Of a stretch of 64,000 nt of DNA, positions 24,710-32,468 are shown piece by piece. Positions within the stretch are counted from its first letter, which is position 1. Every line of letters starts with the position of its first letter. The stretch comes from CAVVSD01 sp963837655 (GTDB taxonomy: Bacteria; Actinomycetota; Thermoleophilia; Solirubrobacterales; Solirubrobacteraceae): positions 434,001-498,000 of the forward strand of contig CAWIOK010000001.1 of NCBI GenBank assembly GCA_963837655.1, given 5' to 3'. The translations under genes were made by a program, and so were the position numbers. The notes beneath the pieces are model-generated. The model had not been told where the DNA came from and ran no database searches. It was given only the letters and a program-made list of their open reading frames with translations.

Positions 24710-25608
24710 TGATCCCCCGCTACCCGTATCCCGCGGTCGCGTGGGTGACGCCGAGTGCTCGCGACGCGTTCGCAGCGCGCTGGGACGTGCCGATCGTCCC
24801 CACCGGCGTGCTCCCCGCAGGCACCGCGACACTCGTCGCGTGCGGCGGCGGGAAGCTCATCGACGCCGCGAAGTCCGCAGCGAAGCGCCGGCCCGAGCCG
24901 CTCGTCCTCGTCGCCGTCCCCAGCATCTGGGGCTCGGGCGCCGAGGCATCGCCCGTCGTCGTGCTGGACCGGCCGGACGGCACGAAGGACATCACGACCG
25001 ACCCCGCGCAGCTGCCCGACGACGTCGTGCTCTGGCCCGAGCTCACCGAGTCCGTGCCCGCCGACCGGCGGCGGTGGGGCGCCGCCGACGTCTGGGCGCA
25101 CGCCGTCGAGGCCACGGCGTCGCCGCTGGCCGACACGATCCTGCGCGCCGAGCTCGCCCGCATCATCGGCGACCTGGAGTGGCTCGACCCGGTCGAGGGC
25201 GACGCCGGCACGTGGCTCTCGCTCAGCGGCCGCTCGTGCGCCGCGCAGGCACGCGCCGGAGTCGGCCTCGCGCACGGCATCGCGCACGTCATGGAGCCCC
25301 ACCTGCCGGGCTGGGGGCACGCGCGGATCGTCGCCGCCGTCCTGCCCGCCGTGGTCCGGCGCACGGGGGCCGAGTCGACGCGCTGGAACGAGACCGCGGT
25401 GAAGTTCGGGTTGGACGCAACCGCGATCGCCGCGTGGCTGGAGACGCTCACGACGCCCGACGACACGCTCGCGGTGCTCGATGCCCTGCCTCCGTACTGG
25501 CCCAAGGTCCTGCGCGACCCGTGCACCCGCATGAACGGCTACCTCGTCCGGCGCACCGAGCCCGAGGCGCTGCGCGCCGCCGCCAGGGAGCCGGAGGCGG
25601 TGGGGTGA
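24709..25608 (+). CDS. Iron-containing alcohol dehydrogenase-like protein
   Basis: The 299-residue protein resembles group III alcohol dehydrogenases: CGGGKLIDAAKSAAKR (GGGxxxDxAK, NAD-binding) near residue 44, VAVPSIWGSGAEASPVVVL, and GLAHGIAHVMEPHLPGWGHARIVAAVLPAVV, where His residues usually bind the metal. It is shorter than the usual 380 residues because the N-terminal nucleotide domain is reduced. The overlap with the ACP is TGATG. With the LuxC-like reductase it could reduce an aldehyde to an alcohol. It might alternatively belong to the related dehydroquinate synthase-type group. Confidence 0.75.
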   Translation: MIPRYPYPAVAWVTPSARDAFAARWDVPIVPTGVLPAGTATLVACGGGKLIDAAKSAAKRRPEPLVLVAVPSIWGSGAEASPVVVLDRPDGTKDITTDPAQLPDDVVLWPELTESVPADRRRWGAADVWAHAVEATASPLADTILRAELARIIGDLEWLDPVEGDAGTWLSLSGRSCAAQARAGVGLAHGIAHVMEPHLPGWGHARIVAAVLPAVVRRTGAESTRWNETAVKFGLDATAIAAWLETLTTPDDTLAVLDALPPYWPKVLRDPCTRMNGYLVRRTEPEALRAAAREPEAVG

Positions 25609-26672
25609 GCGCGGTCGCGACCCAGGCCGCTGGACTCCTGGACCTCGCACCGTTCGGCCCTCGCGACGACGCGCGGCTGGTCGCCGAGCTCGAGCGCCTC
25701 ACCGCTGTGCATCTGGAGGGCTGCCCCGAGTTCGCCGCCATGTGGCCCGGCTGGCGGCCGGACGGGACGATCGCGGGCCTGCCGTATGTGCACACGCAGG
25801 TCTTCAAGCACCTGCGGCTGCGCACGACCGGGGAGGGCATCGCCCACGGTCGCGACATCACGTCCTCGGCGACGTCCGGCGGCGCCCCGAGCTCGATCGC
25901 GCTCGACGAGGCCAGCTCCACGCTCCAGGCCCGGAGCACGACGGCGATCCTCGAGGCCTTCCTCGGCGACCGGCAGCGGCCGCTCGTCGTCCTCGACGCC
26001 CCGAAGTCCCTTCGCTCCCGCGCGCTGACCGCCCGCGTCGCCGCCGCGCTCGCGCTGCGCCCGCTGTCCGCCGATCTGCACGTCGTGCTCGCCGACGCAG
26101 ACGACCCGGGCTCCGTCCGCTGGGACGCCGTGCTGCGCGCGATCGAGGGCGACGAGGCGCTGCTCGTGTACGGCTTCACCTGGATGCTCTGGCTCGCCTG
26201 GGGCGTCGCCGCGCTGCCGCCCGACGTGGCCGAGGCGCTGCGAGGCGTGCGGGTGGACTTCGTCCACAGCGGCGGCTGGAAGAGGCTCGAGGCGCTGGCC
26301 GTCGGGCGCGAGGAGCTCGAGGAGGCGCTGCTGGCGACGTGCGCGCCCGGGTCGCGGGTTCTGGACTACTACGGCGTCGCCGAGCAGGTCGGCGTGATCT
26401 TCCCGCTCTGCGAGCGCGGCCGCAGACACGCGCCGGCGTGGGCGCAGGTCGTCGTGCGCGACCCATGGACGTTGCAGCCGGTCGGGCCCGAGCAGACCGG
26501 GATGCTGCAGCTCCTCAACGTCCTGGCGCTCGGCGCGCCGTACCACTCCGTCCTCACCGAGGACGTCGGGCGACTGCACGCCGGCGACTGCCCCTGCGGA
26601 CGTGACGGCACGACGTTCACGCTCGACGGCCGGGTCCCCAAGGCCGAGGTCAGGGGCTGCGCCAATGTCTGA
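25605..26672 (+). CDS. LuxE-like acyl-protein synthetase
   Basis: The 355-residue protein matches LuxE (PF04443): GLPYVHTQVFKHLRLRT near residue 60, ITSSATSGGAPSSIALDEAS as the ATP-binding segment, a central VDFVHSGGWKRLEALAV, LDYYGVAEQVGVIFPLCERGRRHAPAWAQVVVRDP and LLNVLALGAPYHSVLTEDVG. LuxE uses ATP to activate a fatty acid and hands the acyl group to LuxC. GTG 25605 overlaps the previous stop. Next to LuxC-like, ACP and AMP-ligase genes it makes a reductive acyl module. Confidence 0.85.
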   Translation: MSAVATQAAGLLDLAPFGPRDDARLVAELERLTAVHLEGCPEFAAMWPGWRPDGTIAGLPYVHTQVFKHLRLRTTGEGIAHGRDITSSATSGGAPSSIALDEASSTLQARSTTAILEAFLGDRQRPLVVLDAPKSLRSRALTARVAAALALRPLSADLHVVLADADDPGSVRWDAVLRAIEGDEALLVYGFTWMLWLAWGVAALPPDVAEALRGVRVDFVHSGGWKRLEALAVGREELEEALLATCAPGSRVLDYYGVAEQVGVIFPLCERGRRHAPAWAQVVVRDPWTLQPVGPEQTGMLQLLNVLALGAPYHSVLTEDVGRLHAGDCPCGRDGTTFTLDGRVPKAEVRGCANV

Positions 26673-27807
26673 CGTCGTCCACCGCTTCGGGGGCACGACC
26701 GTGCTGCTGCCGTTCGGGCTCGACGACCTCGTCGATGGCTGGATCGGCGTGCGGCGCGCGATGCTGCGCTCCGTCCCCGAGCCGTTCTCGCGCGACGAGT
26801 GGGCGCACCTCGCCGCGTCGCTGGACCCCGCGGTGCTGCGCGCGCCGTTCGCGACGTCCTTCGGTGACGCGGCGCTCGCCCGCGCCCGCGGCCCCGTGGC
26901 GGTGTGGCTGCCCAACAACGTGTCGCTGCTCGGCCCGCTCACGAGCGTCCTGCTGTCGCTCACCGGTGCGCCGGTGACGTTCAAGGTCGGCACGCGCGGC
27001 GACGACCTCATGACGCCGTGGCTGCAGTTCGTGCGCGCGCACGCGCCCGGCGGGCCGCTGCGCCGATGGGCGATGGAGGACGCGGCGCTGCTCGCCGCCG
27101 ACCGCGCGGACCCTCGGGTCGCAGAGCTCGCCGGCACCGCGACCGCTCGGATCGTGTTCGGCTCGGACGCCGCGATCGAGGCCATCGAGCGGCTCCCGCA
27201 CCCTGCCGGATCGCTTGGCTTCGGCTTCGGCGACCGCCGCTCGGAGGCGTGGATCGAGCCTGCCGCGATGACCGACGCGACCGTCGGCGACCTCGTCCGC
27301 GTGTTCGCGATCTTCGGGCAGGCGGGCTGCACGTCCCCGCGGCGCGCGGTGCTCCTCGGCGGCAGCACGTCCGACGCGCTCGCGCTGCGCGACACGCTCG
27401 TCGAGGCCTGGTCGCGCGTCCAACGCGGGCGCGGCGCGATGCACATCGCGTCGGCGAACATCGCCGCGCGCCAGCGCGCCGCCGTCGCCGGCTGGGACGC
27501 CGTGCTCACGCCAGGCAACGCCGCGACCGTCGCGGCCGGCGGCCCGGGGCTGCCGATCGTCGAGAGCCCGATGGGGCTCTTCGTGTGCGCGGCGACGCCC
27601 GACGAGGCGGTCGCGACCGCGCCGGGGAACCTGCAGACGGTCGGGCACGTCGTCGCCGATCCGGCGGACGCGGCCTGGATCGGCCTCGTGGCCCGCGCGG
27701 GCGCCAAGCGCTTCGTCCCGCTGCGCGCCATGCACCACTTCGGCCCGGTCTGGGACGGCCACGCCTTCTGGCGCGCGCTGTTCGAGGACGTGGAGCTCGT
27801 CGCATGA
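26665..27807 (+). CDS. LuxC-like acyl-CoA/acyl-protein reductase
   Basis: The 380-residue protein belongs to the LuxC aldehyde-dehydrogenase-like family (PF05893). RGPVAVWLPNNVSLLGPLTSVLLSL (cofactor region) precedes the active-site segment AIFGQAGCTSPRRAV with nucleophilic Cys at about residue 222. Further on are NLQTVGHVV and RFVPLRAMHHFGPVWDGHAFW. It would form a thioester on the Cys and reduce it with NADPH to an aldehyde. It overlaps the LuxE-like gene by 8 bp. Confidence 0.86.
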   Translation: MSDVVHRFGGTTVLLPFGLDDLVDGWIGVRRAMLRSVPEPFSRDEWAHLAASLDPAVLRAPFATSFGDAALARARGPVAVWLPNNVSLLGPLTSVLLSLTGAPVTFKVGTRGDDLMTPWLQFVRAHAPGGPLRRWAMEDAALLAADRADPRVAELAGTATARIVFGSDAAIEAIERLPHPAGSLGFGFGDRRSEAWIEPAAMTDATVGDLVRVFAIFGQAGCTSPRRAVLLGGSTSDALALRDTLVEAWSRVQRGRGAMHIASANIAARQRAAVAGWDAVLTPGNAATVAAGGPGLPIVESPMGLFVCAATPDEAVATAPGNLQTVGHVVADPADAAWIGLVARAGAKRFVPLRAMHHFGPVWDGHAFWRALFEDVELVA

Positions 27808-28505
27808 TCCGCCGCGACGAGAGCAACTCGCATTGGTGGGGCGCGGACGTCGCGCGCGTCACCGATCCCGCCTTCGTGATGCTGCCGGACGCCGACCGCG
27901 ATGCGGCCCTCGCCCCGTACGCCTGGGCGGAGCTGAGAGCCCCGCTGGACGACGCGCCCGACCCGTGGGCGCTGTGTGCCGCGGGCTTCGGCTTCTGCGA
28001 CGTGCAGGTCGGCTTCCGCATCAGGCTCGGCGCGCCGTCGCCCGGCTCCTCCGCGGAGCGCCTGGACGTCGTGTCCGCCGCCGACGCGCCCTTCGATCCC
28101 GCCGCGCTCCCGGTCCGGGCCTTCGTCCACGAGCGCTTCCTGCGGCTGCACGGCGCGACGTCCGAGCGCGTGGGCGAGCGCTACCTCGCGTGGGCGGGCC
28201 AGCTCGCCGCCGAGCACCCGTCGCTGGCACTGCACGTGCTGCGCGACGGGGCACCGCAGGGCTGGTTCTGCGCCCGGCCCGCCGAGCGCGGCATCGAGCT
28301 GACCCTCGCGGCGCTCTACGAGGGCGCGACGACGAGTGGCATGTACCTCTACGAGGCGGCGCTCGGCGCGTTCTCCGCGCAGGGCCATCGCATCGGCGGC
28401 GCGAGCTTCTCCATCACCAACACCGACGTCCACGGCATCTACGCCGCGCTGGGCGCGCGGTTCACGTCCACCGACGGCTCCTGGATCTGGCAGGCGACGA
28501 CATGA
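27804..28505 (+). CDS. WecD-like N-acyltransferase (GNAT fold)
   Basis: The 233-residue protein has the GNAT pattern of TDP-fucosamine acetyltransferase WecD: an N-terminal domain ending FCDVQVGFRIRLG, then VRAFVHERFLRLHGATSERVGERYLAW, LALHVLRDGAPQGWFCARPAERGIELTLAALYEGATTSGMYLYEAAL, and NTDVHGIYAALGARFTSTDGSWIWQ. The order WecD-WecE matches that of enterobacterial wec loci. It would acylate the 4-amino sugar made by WecE. The donor may be acyl-ACP, since an ACP is encoded nearby, rather than acetyl-CoA. Confidence 0.78.
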   Translation: MIRRDESNSHWWGADVARVTDPAFVMLPDADRDAALAPYAWAELRAPLDDAPDPWALCAAGFGFCDVQVGFRIRLGAPSPGSSAERLDVVSAADAPFDPAALPVRAFVHERFLRLHGATSERVGERYLAWAGQLAAEHPSLALHVLRDGAPQGWFCARPAERGIELTLAALYEGATTSGMYLYEAALGAFSAQGHRIGGASFSITNTDVHGIYAALGARFTSTDGSWIWQATT

Positions 28506-29677
28506 TCGACGCGACGGACCGCATCCCCTTCAACAGGCCGCACCTCACGGGCTTCGAGTTCGCGGCCCTGGCTGAGGCGGCGGCCAACGGGCACCTGTCC
28601 GGCAACGGCGAGTTCGCCCGCCGCTGCTCGGAGTGGCTCAACGAGGAGGTCGGCGCGCAGGCGAGCTTCATCGTGCCCAGCTGCACCGCTGCGCTGGAGA
28701 TGGCGATGCTCCTGGCGGGCATCGGTCCCGGCGACGAGGTCATCATGCCGTCGTTCACGTTCGTCTCCTGCGCGAACGCGGTCGCACTGCGCGGCGGCGT
28801 GCCCGTCTTCGCGGACATCGACCCCGAGACGCTGAACCTCTGCCCCGCCGCGGTCGCCGCGGCGATGACGGATCGAACGCGCGCGGTCATCGTCGTGCAC
28901 TACGCCGGGGTCGGTGCGGAGATCGAGGAGCTCGCGGACCTCTGCGCGCGACGCGGCGTGATGCTCGTCGAGGACGCCGCGCACGCTGTCCGCGCTTCGC
29001 GTCGCGGCCGGCCGCTGGGATCCCTCGGTGCGGTCTCGACGTTCTCGTTCCACGAGACGAAGAACCTCCACTGCGGCGAGGGCGGCGCGCTGGTCGTCAA
29101 CGACCCGGCACTCGTCGATCAGGCGCACGTCGTGCAGGAGAAGGGCACCAACCGCCGCCGCTTCCTCGACGGCCAGGTCGACAAGTACACGTGGGTCGAC
29201 GTCGGCTCGTCGTTCCTCATGAGCGACGTGTCCGCGGCGTTCCTGTGGTCGCAGATGCAGCACGCAGAGGCCATCACCCGGCGGCGCCTGGCGGTGTGGG
29301 AGCACTACCAGGAGCGCTTCTCCGACCTGGAGGCCGACGGGCTGCTGCAGCGCCCCGTGGTGCCGGCGGGCTGCGTGCACAACGCGCATCTCTACGCGCT
29401 GCGCCTCCCCGACCGGGCCGCGCGCGACGGGTTCATCGCCGAGCTCGCCGCGGCCGAGGTCCAGTCGGTGTTCCACTACGTGCCGCTGCACGACTCCCCC
29501 GCGGGCCTGCGGTTCGGGCGCGTCGGCGGGCCGCTCGACGTCACCGTCCGTGAGGCGGCGCGGATCGCGCGGCTGCCCGTGTGGGTCGACATGACGCACT
29601 CGCAGGTCGAGCGCGTGGTGCGGGCGGTGCACCAGGCCGTCGCGCCGGCGCGGTTCGAGCAGCGCGTCGCCCGGTAG
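28502..29677 (+). CDS. wecE: dTDP-4-amino-4,6-dideoxygalactose transaminase (WecE)
   Basis: The 391-residue PLP enzyme aligns with E. coli WecE/RffA over its whole length: IPFNRPHLTGFEFAAL, VPSCTAALEMAMLLAGIGPG, DEVIMPSFTFVSCANAVALRG, VVHYAGVGAEIEELADL, FSFHETKNLHCGEGGALVV with the PLP lysine at about residue 187, GTNRRRFLDGQVDKYTWVD, and FHYVPLHDSPAGLRFG. It transaminates dTDP-4-keto-6-deoxyglucose to the 4-amino sugar. It closes the operon, with ATGA overlap to the WecD-like gene. Confidence 0.93.
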   Translation: MIDATDRIPFNRPHLTGFEFAALAEAAANGHLSGNGEFARRCSEWLNEEVGAQASFIVPSCTAALEMAMLLAGIGPGDEVIMPSFTFVSCANAVALRGGVPVFADIDPETLNLCPAAVAAAMTDRTRAVIVVHYAGVGAEIEELADLCARRGVMLVEDAAHAVRASRRGRPLGSLGAVSTFSFHETKNLHCGEGGALVVNDPALVDQAHVVQEKGTNRRRFLDGQVDKYTWVDVGSSFLMSDVSAAFLWSQMQHAEAITRRRLAVWEHYQERFSDLEADGLLQRPVVPAGCVHNAHLYALRLPDRAARDGFIAELAAAEVQSVFHYVPLHDSPAGLRFGRVGGPLDVTVREAARIARLPVWVDMTHSQVERVVRAVHQAVAPARFEQRVAR

Positions 29678-29697
29678 CCGCCTTAGTCTGTGCGGGC

Positions 29698-30189
29698 GTG
29701 TCCGGGCTCGAGTTCGACCCGATCGACGAGGCGGCCCGCCAGTGGCGGTCGCGGTGGGGTGACGATCCGGTCCCGGCGATGGCGGCCGTCACCTCGATCA
29801 TGCGCGTGGAGCAGATCCTCATGGCGCAACTCAACGCGCTCCTGCGCCCGTTCGACCTGACCTTCCCCCGCTACGAGGCGCTCATGCTGCTGCACTTCAC
29901 GAGATCGGGATCCCTGCCGCTCGGGAAGATGGGCGACCGCCTGCAGGTGCACCGGACGAGCGTGACCAACATCGTCGACGGTCTGGAGCGCACAGGCCTG
30001 GTGCGCCGGACGGCGCACGCGCGCGACCGCCGCTCGACGCTCGCCGAGATCACCGAGCGCGGGCGGGAGACGGCGGAGGCGGCGACGGCGGTGCTGAACT
30101 CGGAGCGCTTCGCGACGGCGCCGTTGGAGGACGCGGAGCTCGATGCGTTGACGGCGCTGCTTCGCGGCGTTCGCGACGATTCGCCGTAG
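29698..30189 (+). CDS. MarR-family transcriptional regulator
   Basis: The 163-residue protein has the MarR winged helix: FPRYEALMLLHFTRSGSLPLGKMGDRLQVHRTSVTNIVDGLERTGLVRRTAHARDRRSTLAEITERGRE. GTG 29698 follows a 20-bp gap after wecE, so it may be co-transcribed with the glycan operon and could regulate it. It has no obvious divergent partner. Alternatively it regulates an unlinked gene. Confidence 0.88.
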   Translation: MSGLEFDPIDEAARQWRSRWGDDPVPAMAAVTSIMRVEQILMAQLNALLRPFDLTFPRYEALMLLHFTRSGSLPLGKMGDRLQVHRTSVTNIVDGLERTGLVRRTAHARDRRSTLAEITERGRETAEAATAVLNSERFATAPLEDAELDALTALLRGVRDDSP

Positions 30190-30552
30190 CTCCGCGCCAC
30201 CGCTCGCCGGGGGCTCCAGCGCGCCCGGACAGCTCATCGAGGGCGGACGGGGGTGGGTCACGCCGCCGCCGTCCGGTGACGTGCCGAGCCTCGCGGCGCC
30301 GCGGAGGTTCGACCGTCTGGTCGTGGAGCGCTCGGCACCCCTCGAGAAGCTGCTAGCTGGTGGCTAGCACTGGTGTTAGCCACCTGCGAGCGGAGGCGGC
30401 GCGGATGGAGGAGGGGCTTCCGTCATGCCGCGCGGCCACACCACCAGCGCGACGCTCACTTCCCGCAGCGCCGGCGCTACTGCCCCTCCCCGTTCGCCCC
30501 AGCCGAGCTGTCCCGGCGCCGCCACGACCCGCTGCCAGCGCGCCGAGCGGAG
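30190..30552. other. Intergenic region with a possible coding remnant and an inverted repeat
   Basis: This 363-bp gap lies between the convergent MarR and copper amine oxidase genes. A plus-strand frame ending at the TAG at 30365-30367 has coding-like composition from about 30190 (reading ...LIEGGRGWVTPPPS, then FDRLVVERSAPLEKLLAGG). It has no start codon of its own, so it could be the C-terminal tail of a vanished gene. I cannot identify it. The inverted repeat is listed separately. Confidence 0.35.
30360..30383. repeat. 24-bp inverted repeat (possible operator or terminator stem)
   Basis: The arms GTGGCTA (30360-30366) and TAGCCAC (30377-30383) are perfectly complementary. Inside them CAC and GTG pair further (GTGGCTAgCACTGGTGtTAGCCAC), giving a 24-bp near-palindrome. 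It lies in the gap between two convergent genes, where a transcription end would fit, although no T-run follows. It could equally be the site of a dimeric regulator such as the MarR protein at 29698. Confidence 0.5.
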
Positions 30553-32445
30553 CTAATGCGAGTGCGAGTGCCCCGGCGGCGGCGCCACGTCCAACGCCGG
30601 GTTGCGATCGAAGAACCCCACCGGCTTCAGCCAGAACGACACCGTGTCGACCGGCATCACCGGCCAGTCCTCCGGGCGCGTCACGTGGTGGATGCCGAAG
30701 ACGTACCAGAGCACCACGTCGGTGTCCTGGATCGGACGGTCCTGCGCCGTCCACGCCGGGAGCCCCAGGTCCGACGTCGCCTGCACCACGAACTCGCCAC
30801 ACGGCCACCGCTCGTCGCGCGCGTAGGGCGTCACCCACAGCGTGTGGGCGAGCACGCCCGCGCGCTGCAGCACCGGCGACGACGGGTCGAGCATCGGCGG
30901 GATCGCCGCACCGGGAACGAGCTTGTACCCGACCGGCGTCCCGAGCCCATTGCGCGAGCTCTCGTTGACCACCTTCCACGAGCGCTGGCTCGCCCAGTCG
31001 TAGTCCTGGCGCCCCTCGGACTCCGTCCGCAGCGGTGAGGAGCGCTGCACGATCGCCAGTCCCGCCGGGTTGTCCGGCCCGATGGGCAGCGCCTCCGACT
31101 CGCCGGCCACCACCGTGTTCTCGGGGCCGTCGGTGTCGAGGTCGAGGCGGGCGACGATGAAGTGCTGGTGCGTGGGCGCGTACGTGCGCTCGTCCACGAG
31201 CGTCCCGTACGGCGGTTGCTCGGCCGCGAAGTGCGTCGTGACCATGATCCCGGTCGCGCGGACCTCGCATTCGATGTTGCCGTCCTCGTAGAAGCGCCAG
31301 TAGACGAGGTACTCGTAGTTGGCGACCGTCGCGTGGAACGACACGACGAGCCTGCGCTGGCGGCGGACCTCCGTCCCCGCCTGCTCGTCGACGTGCTTCC
31401 AGAGCACGCCCGCGTCCTCCTCGTGGATGCACACCGCGTTGGGGATCTCGTACGGCTCGCCCTGCGAGTCGTGCAGCACCGCGTCCAGGTAGGTGATCTC
31501 CCCGAGGCAGTCGCAGCCGAGCTCCAGCCCGGTCGTCATGAAGCCCATGCCCCACTCGCCGACGTCGAACGCGGTGCGGCGATGGTGGTCGGTCGTCGGA
31601 TCGCGGTACGGGACGACCATCTCGGCGAACGACAGCCGGTGCGCGACGCTGCGCACCCGCCCGCCGTCCTCGATGCCGACCGTGTGCAGGACGAGGCCCT
31701 CGCGCCCGTTGAAGCCGACGCGCAGCGACCAGCGCTCCCACCGCAGCAGGTTGCCGTCGAGCGTGAACGACGCGCCGTCAGGCTGGCTGACCTCGTACGG
31801 GCGCAGGTCGTCGCGCACCCTCAGCCCGGGCACCAGCCGCGGGACGTACTCGCCCATCGGGTGCGGCTCGTCGATCGCGCCGTCGTCCTCGACGTCGACC
31901 AGCTCGAGGGTGTCCATGTCGACGATCAGGTGCAGGCCCGTGACCGGGTTGGCGTACGGGTTCGCGCCGTGCTCGGTCCGGCGCCAGACGTCAGCCCAGC
32001 CCAGCCGGCGCGCCCGGTGCTCCTCGGGCAGCAGGTGCGCGCCGAAGGCCCACGTGTCGAAGAGCACGAGGTCGAGATCCGTGATCCCGCGAGCGGCCAG
32101 GACCTCGCGCACCCGAGGCTCCCCGCGCAGGGCGACGTCGGCCTCGTGGTACTCGTCGATCGTGACATTCGGCTGCGCCCCCGGCATGGCCACGAACGCG
32201 GCGACGCGGTCCTCGTCGACAACCACGACCGCGCGGTAGGCCATGTGCTCCGAGCGGTTCCACAGGTGCACGACGCTCTCCCGTGGGGGCCGCGGCTCGC
32301 CCTCGCGCAGCGCGGACTTCTCCGGCTCGTGGAGATCGATGAGCGTGATGCGCCAGCCGTCTCCCACGCCGTGCTCGCGCCGCAGCGCTGCAGTGACCAG
32401 TCGGATCTCGTCGGCGGAGAGCGGATCGAGCGGATGCGGGGTCAT
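30553..32445 (-). CDS. Copper amine oxidase (primary-amine oxidase)
   Basis: The 630-residue protein has the copper amine oxidase fold with its key residues: the topaquinone precursor Tyr377 in VANYEYLVYW (the N-Y-E/D motif), the catalytic Asp in RTAFDVGEWGMG, and copper ligands in APTHQHFIVARL (HxH) and FGIHHVTRPEDWPVMP. It oxidises primary amines to aldehyde, ammonia and H2O2. The C-terminal tail PPPGHSHSH is histidine-rich and may bind extra copper. No signal peptide is visible, so it is cytoplasmic or non-classically placed. The start is ATG 32445, divergent from the mutase gene. Confidence 0.93.
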   Translation of the reverse strand: MTPHPLDPLSADEIRLVTAALRREHGVGDGWRITLIDLHEPEKSALREGEPRPPRESVVHLWNRSEHMAYRAVVVVDEDRVAAFVAMPGAQPNVTIDEYHEADVALRGEPRVREVLAARGITDLDLVLFDTWAFGAHLLPEEHRARRLGWADVWRRTEHGANPYANPVTGLHLIVDMDTLELVDVEDDGAIDEPHPMGEYVPRLVPGLRVRDDLRPYEVSQPDGASFTLDGNLLRWERWSLRVGFNGREGLVLHTVGIEDGGRVRSVAHRLSFAEMVVPYRDPTTDHHRRTAFDVGEWGMGFMTTGLELGCDCLGEITYLDAVLHDSQGEPYEIPNAVCIHEEDAGVLWKHVDEQAGTEVRRQRRLVVSFHATVANYEYLVYWRFYEDGNIECEVRATGIMVTTHFAAEQPPYGTLVDERTYAPTHQHFIVARLDLDTDGPENTVVAGESEALPIGPDNPAGLAIVQRSSPLRTESEGRQDYDWASQRSWKVVNESSRNGLGTPVGYKLVPGAAIPPMLDPSSPVLQRAGVLAHTLWVTPYARDERWPCGEFVVQATSDLGLPAWTAQDRPIQDTDVVLWYVFGIHHVTRPEDWPVMPVDTVSFWLKPVGFFDRNPALDVAPPPGHSHSH

Positions 32446-32468
32446 GGGGGGATTGAATCCCTTTCGGC

